Assembly (NCBI GenBank): GCA_947473125.1
Contig: CANJDH010000001.1
Coordinates: 49,425-113,424 of the forward strand
Source: Burkholderiales bacterium
Lineage (GTDB): Bacteria > Pseudomonadota > Gammaproteobacteria > Burkholderiales > JAEUOS01
Reading direction: 5' to 3'
Length of the DNA: 64,000 nt
Part shown: piece by piece, positions 61,886 through 64,000 of the stretch
Layout of the letters: every line of letters starts with the position of its first letter
How positions within the stretch are numbered: the stretch's first letter is position 1
Notes under the pieces: generated by a model
The model's input: the letters and a program-made list of their open reading frames with translations, nothing else
Told to the model about the DNA's origin: nothing
The model's database searches: none
Translations under genes and position numbers: made by a program

Positions 61886-61926
61886 CGGGCCGCATTTCCC
61901 TCTCCGGCGCGCTCCTCGCGGCCCCC

Positions 61927-62979
61927 ATGCCCCGCCGCATCCTTTTTGCCATCCGCAGCAAGCTCGGTGACACCCTGATCAGCTTTGCCTGCGTGCGCGC
62001 CTATGCCGACGCGCACCCGGACGAGCAGGTGACGTTGCTGACGCGCAGCGCGTATGCCAGTCTTTTGCGCGATGAGGACGGCCTGCGCGTAATCGGATTT
62101 GACAGCCGCGTTGAAATGTTTTTCAAGCTGGCATGGCTGCGCCTCACCGAACCGGCCTTCGACGTTCTCGCGGTGCTGTGGGGCTCAGGTGCGCCGATAC
62201 GCCGCATCGGCCAATGGGTCAAGGCCAGACGCAAGATCGCCTGGACCAGGCGCTTCGCGCCAGACATTTTCGAAGAAGGCCGGTTAACGCCGGACCATTG
62301 GCTGGTGGACCCGGCCGTCAGCGTAATCCAGGCTTTCGAGCCAGCGTTCAAAGCGCCCGAACTGCTGCTCATTCCGAGCCTGTCGCGGCGCTATCGCGCG
62401 AGCGCGCATCATGCCGTGGGCGTGGTACCGATTGCGGATGAACGGCGTCGCAATTTCGATGCGGCAACACTCGCCAATCTGCTGGCCGAAGTACGCCGGC
62501 GCCACCCCGACGACCCGATTCACGTGTTTGTCAACCCGGGCAACCATGGCGCGGAAAGCCTTGTCCACCAACGGTTTCCGGCCGGTGTCGAGCTTCGCTC
62601 GTTCACTGATCTGGGTAGCCTGCTGCAGGAGTACCTGGGCCTCAAGGCCTGGTACGGTACCGACACCGGGCTGTACCACCTTGCGGTGTCGGTCGGCGTT
62701 CCGGCAACAGTATTTTTTGGGCCGACCCAGCCGCACAAAATCGTGATGCCGGCGCAGCCCGACGCGCGCTGGGTGCGCCTGCAGGAGATGGGCGACTCGC
62801 ATTGTGAAATAAAAACGTGCGACAAGCCCCTGTGCCTGCACCAGGCCGTGGCCACCTTCTGCAACGCGCTCCCCGCCGTGAGGCTCGCCGACACGCCAGC
62901 CACCTGCCCCTTGCGCACGTGGGAACCAGACCTGTTGCCCAAGATCCGTGTAGTGCAACCTGTCGAGGGCGTAGCGTGA
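61927..62979 (+). CDS. Glycosyltransferase family 9 (heptosyltransferase-like)
   Basis: 350 residues from ATG 61927; an in-frame alternative start at 61870 adds unconserved sequence. Opening RRILFAIRSKLGDTLISFACV is typical of family 9. The donor domain contains HVFVNPGNHGAESLVHQRFP and GLKAWYGTDTGLYHLAVSVGVPATVFFGPTQPHKIV (in pieces, about 250-285), the usual T-D/T-G-x-x-H-L-A motif. The last 70 residues have several cysteines (IKTCDKPLCLHQAV). Overlaps the next GT9 gene by 4 bases (GTGA). Confidence 0.92.
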   Translation: MPRRILFAIRSKLGDTLISFACVRAYADAHPDEQVTLLTRSAYASLLRDEDGLRVIGFDSRVEMFFKLAWLRLTEPAFDVLAVLWGSGAPIRRIGQWVKARRKIAWTRRFAPDIFEEGRLTPDHWLVDPAVSVIQAFEPAFKAPELLLIPSLSRRYRASAHHAVGVVPIADERRRNFDAATLANLLAEVRRRHPDDPIHVFVNPGNHGAESLVHQRFPAGVELRSFTDLGSLLQEYLGLKAWYGTDTGLYHLAVSVGVPATVFFGPTQPHKIVMPAQPDARWVRLQEMGDSHCEIKTCDKPLCLHQAVATFCNALPAVRLADTPATCPLRTWEPDLLPKIRVVQPVEGVA

Positions 62980-64000
62980 AAGTCCTGATCCTCAAGCGCG
63001 ACAAGGTCGGCGACATGCTGCTGGTCACGCCGATGCTCGAACATTTGCGCAACAGCCTTCCGCAGGCGCAGATCCACATGCTCGCCAACGACTACAACGC
63101 CTGGGTGCTCGAGGGCAATCCCAACATCGACCGACTGTGGGTCTACCCGCGGGTGCGCCACGGCGCCAGTGTGCGTCCCTGGGCTGTGATCTCGCAGCTG
63201 CGACAGGTGTGGCAACTCAAGCGCGAGCGCTTTGATTTCGCGATTGCCGCAGGCGGCGTGATCTCGCCGCGCGCGGTCGAACGCATCCTGCGCCTCGGCG
63301 CCAAACGAACAGTGGCCTACGCCGGCGACAACAAGGACAACCGCAGCGCGGATCGCGCCCTGTTTGCAAAACTCACCGACCCCGTTGCTTACACCGGGGA
63401 GCGCCATGAGGTCGAATCGAACCTGCACCTCCTTGCGCCGCTGGGAATCGCTGCACCGAGCAAGGTGATCTATCCGCGCTATCAACTGGCGCAAACCTGG
63501 ATCAGCGCGGGCCGCGCCTGGATCGAAAGCCAAGGCCTGCTGCCGGGCCGCTTCGTGGTCATCGGCCTGAATGCGCGACGCGTCAAGCGCAAGCCCACTA
63601 CTGATCAGATCCTGCGCTGGTCGCAACACTTCAAACAAGCCTTCGGACTCGACAGCGTCCTGATCTGGCAGCCCGGACCGGAGGATGACCGGGTCTATCC
63701 GGGCGACGATGAAATCGTTGCGCCCTTCATCAAGACCCTGCCCGATTACCTCAAGCCGTTCAGCAACCCCGCCGATGTGCGCTCGGCGCTGGGCATCATC
63801 TGGCACGCTGCCACGTCGGTATTTCCGGACGGCGGCATTGCGCACCTCGCCTCGGTGGCGCCTGGCGGCGTATTGGCGCTGTTTGCCGAAACCGATGTCT
63901 CTCCGCACCCGGACAACTGGCGTCCCTACGCGATCAAAGGCACCTACCTCGAAGCGCAAAAAACCGTCGCCGAACTCACCGACGCGCAGGTCTTCGCCAA
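62976..64000 (+). CDS. Glycosyltransferase family 9, truncated by window end
   Basis: About 341 codons are in the window and the stop is not reached. It begins at GTG 62976 (MKVLILKRDKVGDMLLVTPML), the family 9 start, and overlaps the stop of the preceding GT9 gene by 4 bases. The frame stays open to base 64000, with codons reading GRFVVIGLNARRVKRKP (about residues 190-206) and SVFPDGGIAHLASVAPGG (about 285-302), the latter in the place of the donor-site TDSG-type motif. A long opposite-strand frame covers this stretch but has no recognisable protein. Confidence 0.9.
   Translation, partial: MKVLILKRDKVGDMLLVTPMLEHLRNSLPQAQIHMLANDYNAWVLEGNPNIDRLWVYPRVRHGASVRPWAVISQLRQVWQLKRERFDFAIAAGGVISPRAVERILRLGAKRTVAYAGDNKDNRSADRALFAKLTDPVAYTGERHEVESNLHLLAPLGIAAPSKVIYPRYQLAQTWISAGRAWIESQGLLPGRFVVIGLNARRVKRKPTTDQILRWSQHFKQAFGLDSVLIWQPGPEDDRVYPGDDEIVAPFIKTLPDYLKPFSNPADVRSALGIIWHAATSVFPDGGIAHLASVAPGGVLALFAETDVSPHPDNWRPYAIKGTYLEAQKTVAELTDAQVFA

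Noticed and set aside
62520..63959. 479-codon minus-strand open frame
   Set aside because: It is antisense to two GT9 genes, one of which continues to the window end with a recognisable family start at 62976.
1..64000. CRISPR arrays, tRNA/rRNA genes, insertion sequences, integrases
   Set aside because: No regularly spaced repeats, tRNA- or rRNA-like sequences, transposases or integrases were recognised on reading both strands.

Overview
The window (GC-rich, no rRNA, tRNA, IS element or CRISPR recognised) looks like a betaproteobacterial chromosome. The order tyrS / M23 peptidase / anmK / erpA / bactofilin / DUF6776-type protein / argC / rpsI / rplM in bases 1000-8600 is a familiar betaproteobacterial housekeeping block, and the protein sequences fit. 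I cannot name a genus.

Layout. (1) 1-990: end of an SsuBC/TauBC-type ABC importer operon. (2) 1056-8602: housekeeping block with tyrosyl-tRNA synthetase, cell-wall peptidase, anhydromuramic acid kinase, Fe-S carrier, bactofilin, arginine biosynthesis and the L13/S9 operon. (3) 8603-9148: a 546-base spacer with the rplM promoter and leader hairpin, and a minus-strand small-RNA candidate with its own promoter, a CUCCUCC loop and a terminator. (4) 9149-9568: OsmC-type protein. (5) 9814-64000: a very large surface-glycan (O-antigen/LPS-type) locus that runs off the right end.

The glycan locus. From 55397 down to 9814 every gene is on the minus strand and many overlap by exactly 4 bases (ATGA, GTGA or TTGA). 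Two likely promoters are visible: upstream of gmd (about 55430) and upstream of the cytidylyltransferase (about 51960). On the right, plus-strand genes encode a GT4, a WecA/WbpL-type initiating transferase and a WbpM-type dehydratase. Two minus-strand genes (GT9, O-antigen ligase) and two plus-strand GT9 genes follow.

Inferred biochemistry. GDP-fucose-type sugar (gmd, fcl); a uronic or amino-uronic acid (TviB-type dehydrogenase plus epimerase); a nonulosonic-acid-like sugar (DegT aminotransferase, SDR, GNAT, NeuB, CMP-transferase, Gfo/Idh); acetamidino or amide groups (HisH/WbuY, a HisF-WbuX fusion, a second WbuX/WbpG-type amidotransferase, one complete AsnB and one AsnB-like protein without the nucleophilic Cys); sulfate groups (CysD, CysN/C, sulfotransferase); O-acetyl groups (acyltransferase 3, beta-helix acyltransferase); and up to ten methyltransferase-like proteins. 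Export could use a PglK-like ABC flippase and a WaaL-type ligase; no Wzx, Wzz, Wzm or Wzt is recognised in the window. The unusual modules sit between 26 and 47 kb: the HisF-WbuX fusion, a DUF4910 aminopeptidase-like protein, the Cys-less AsnB-like protein with a PhyH dioxygenase, and the sulfation set.
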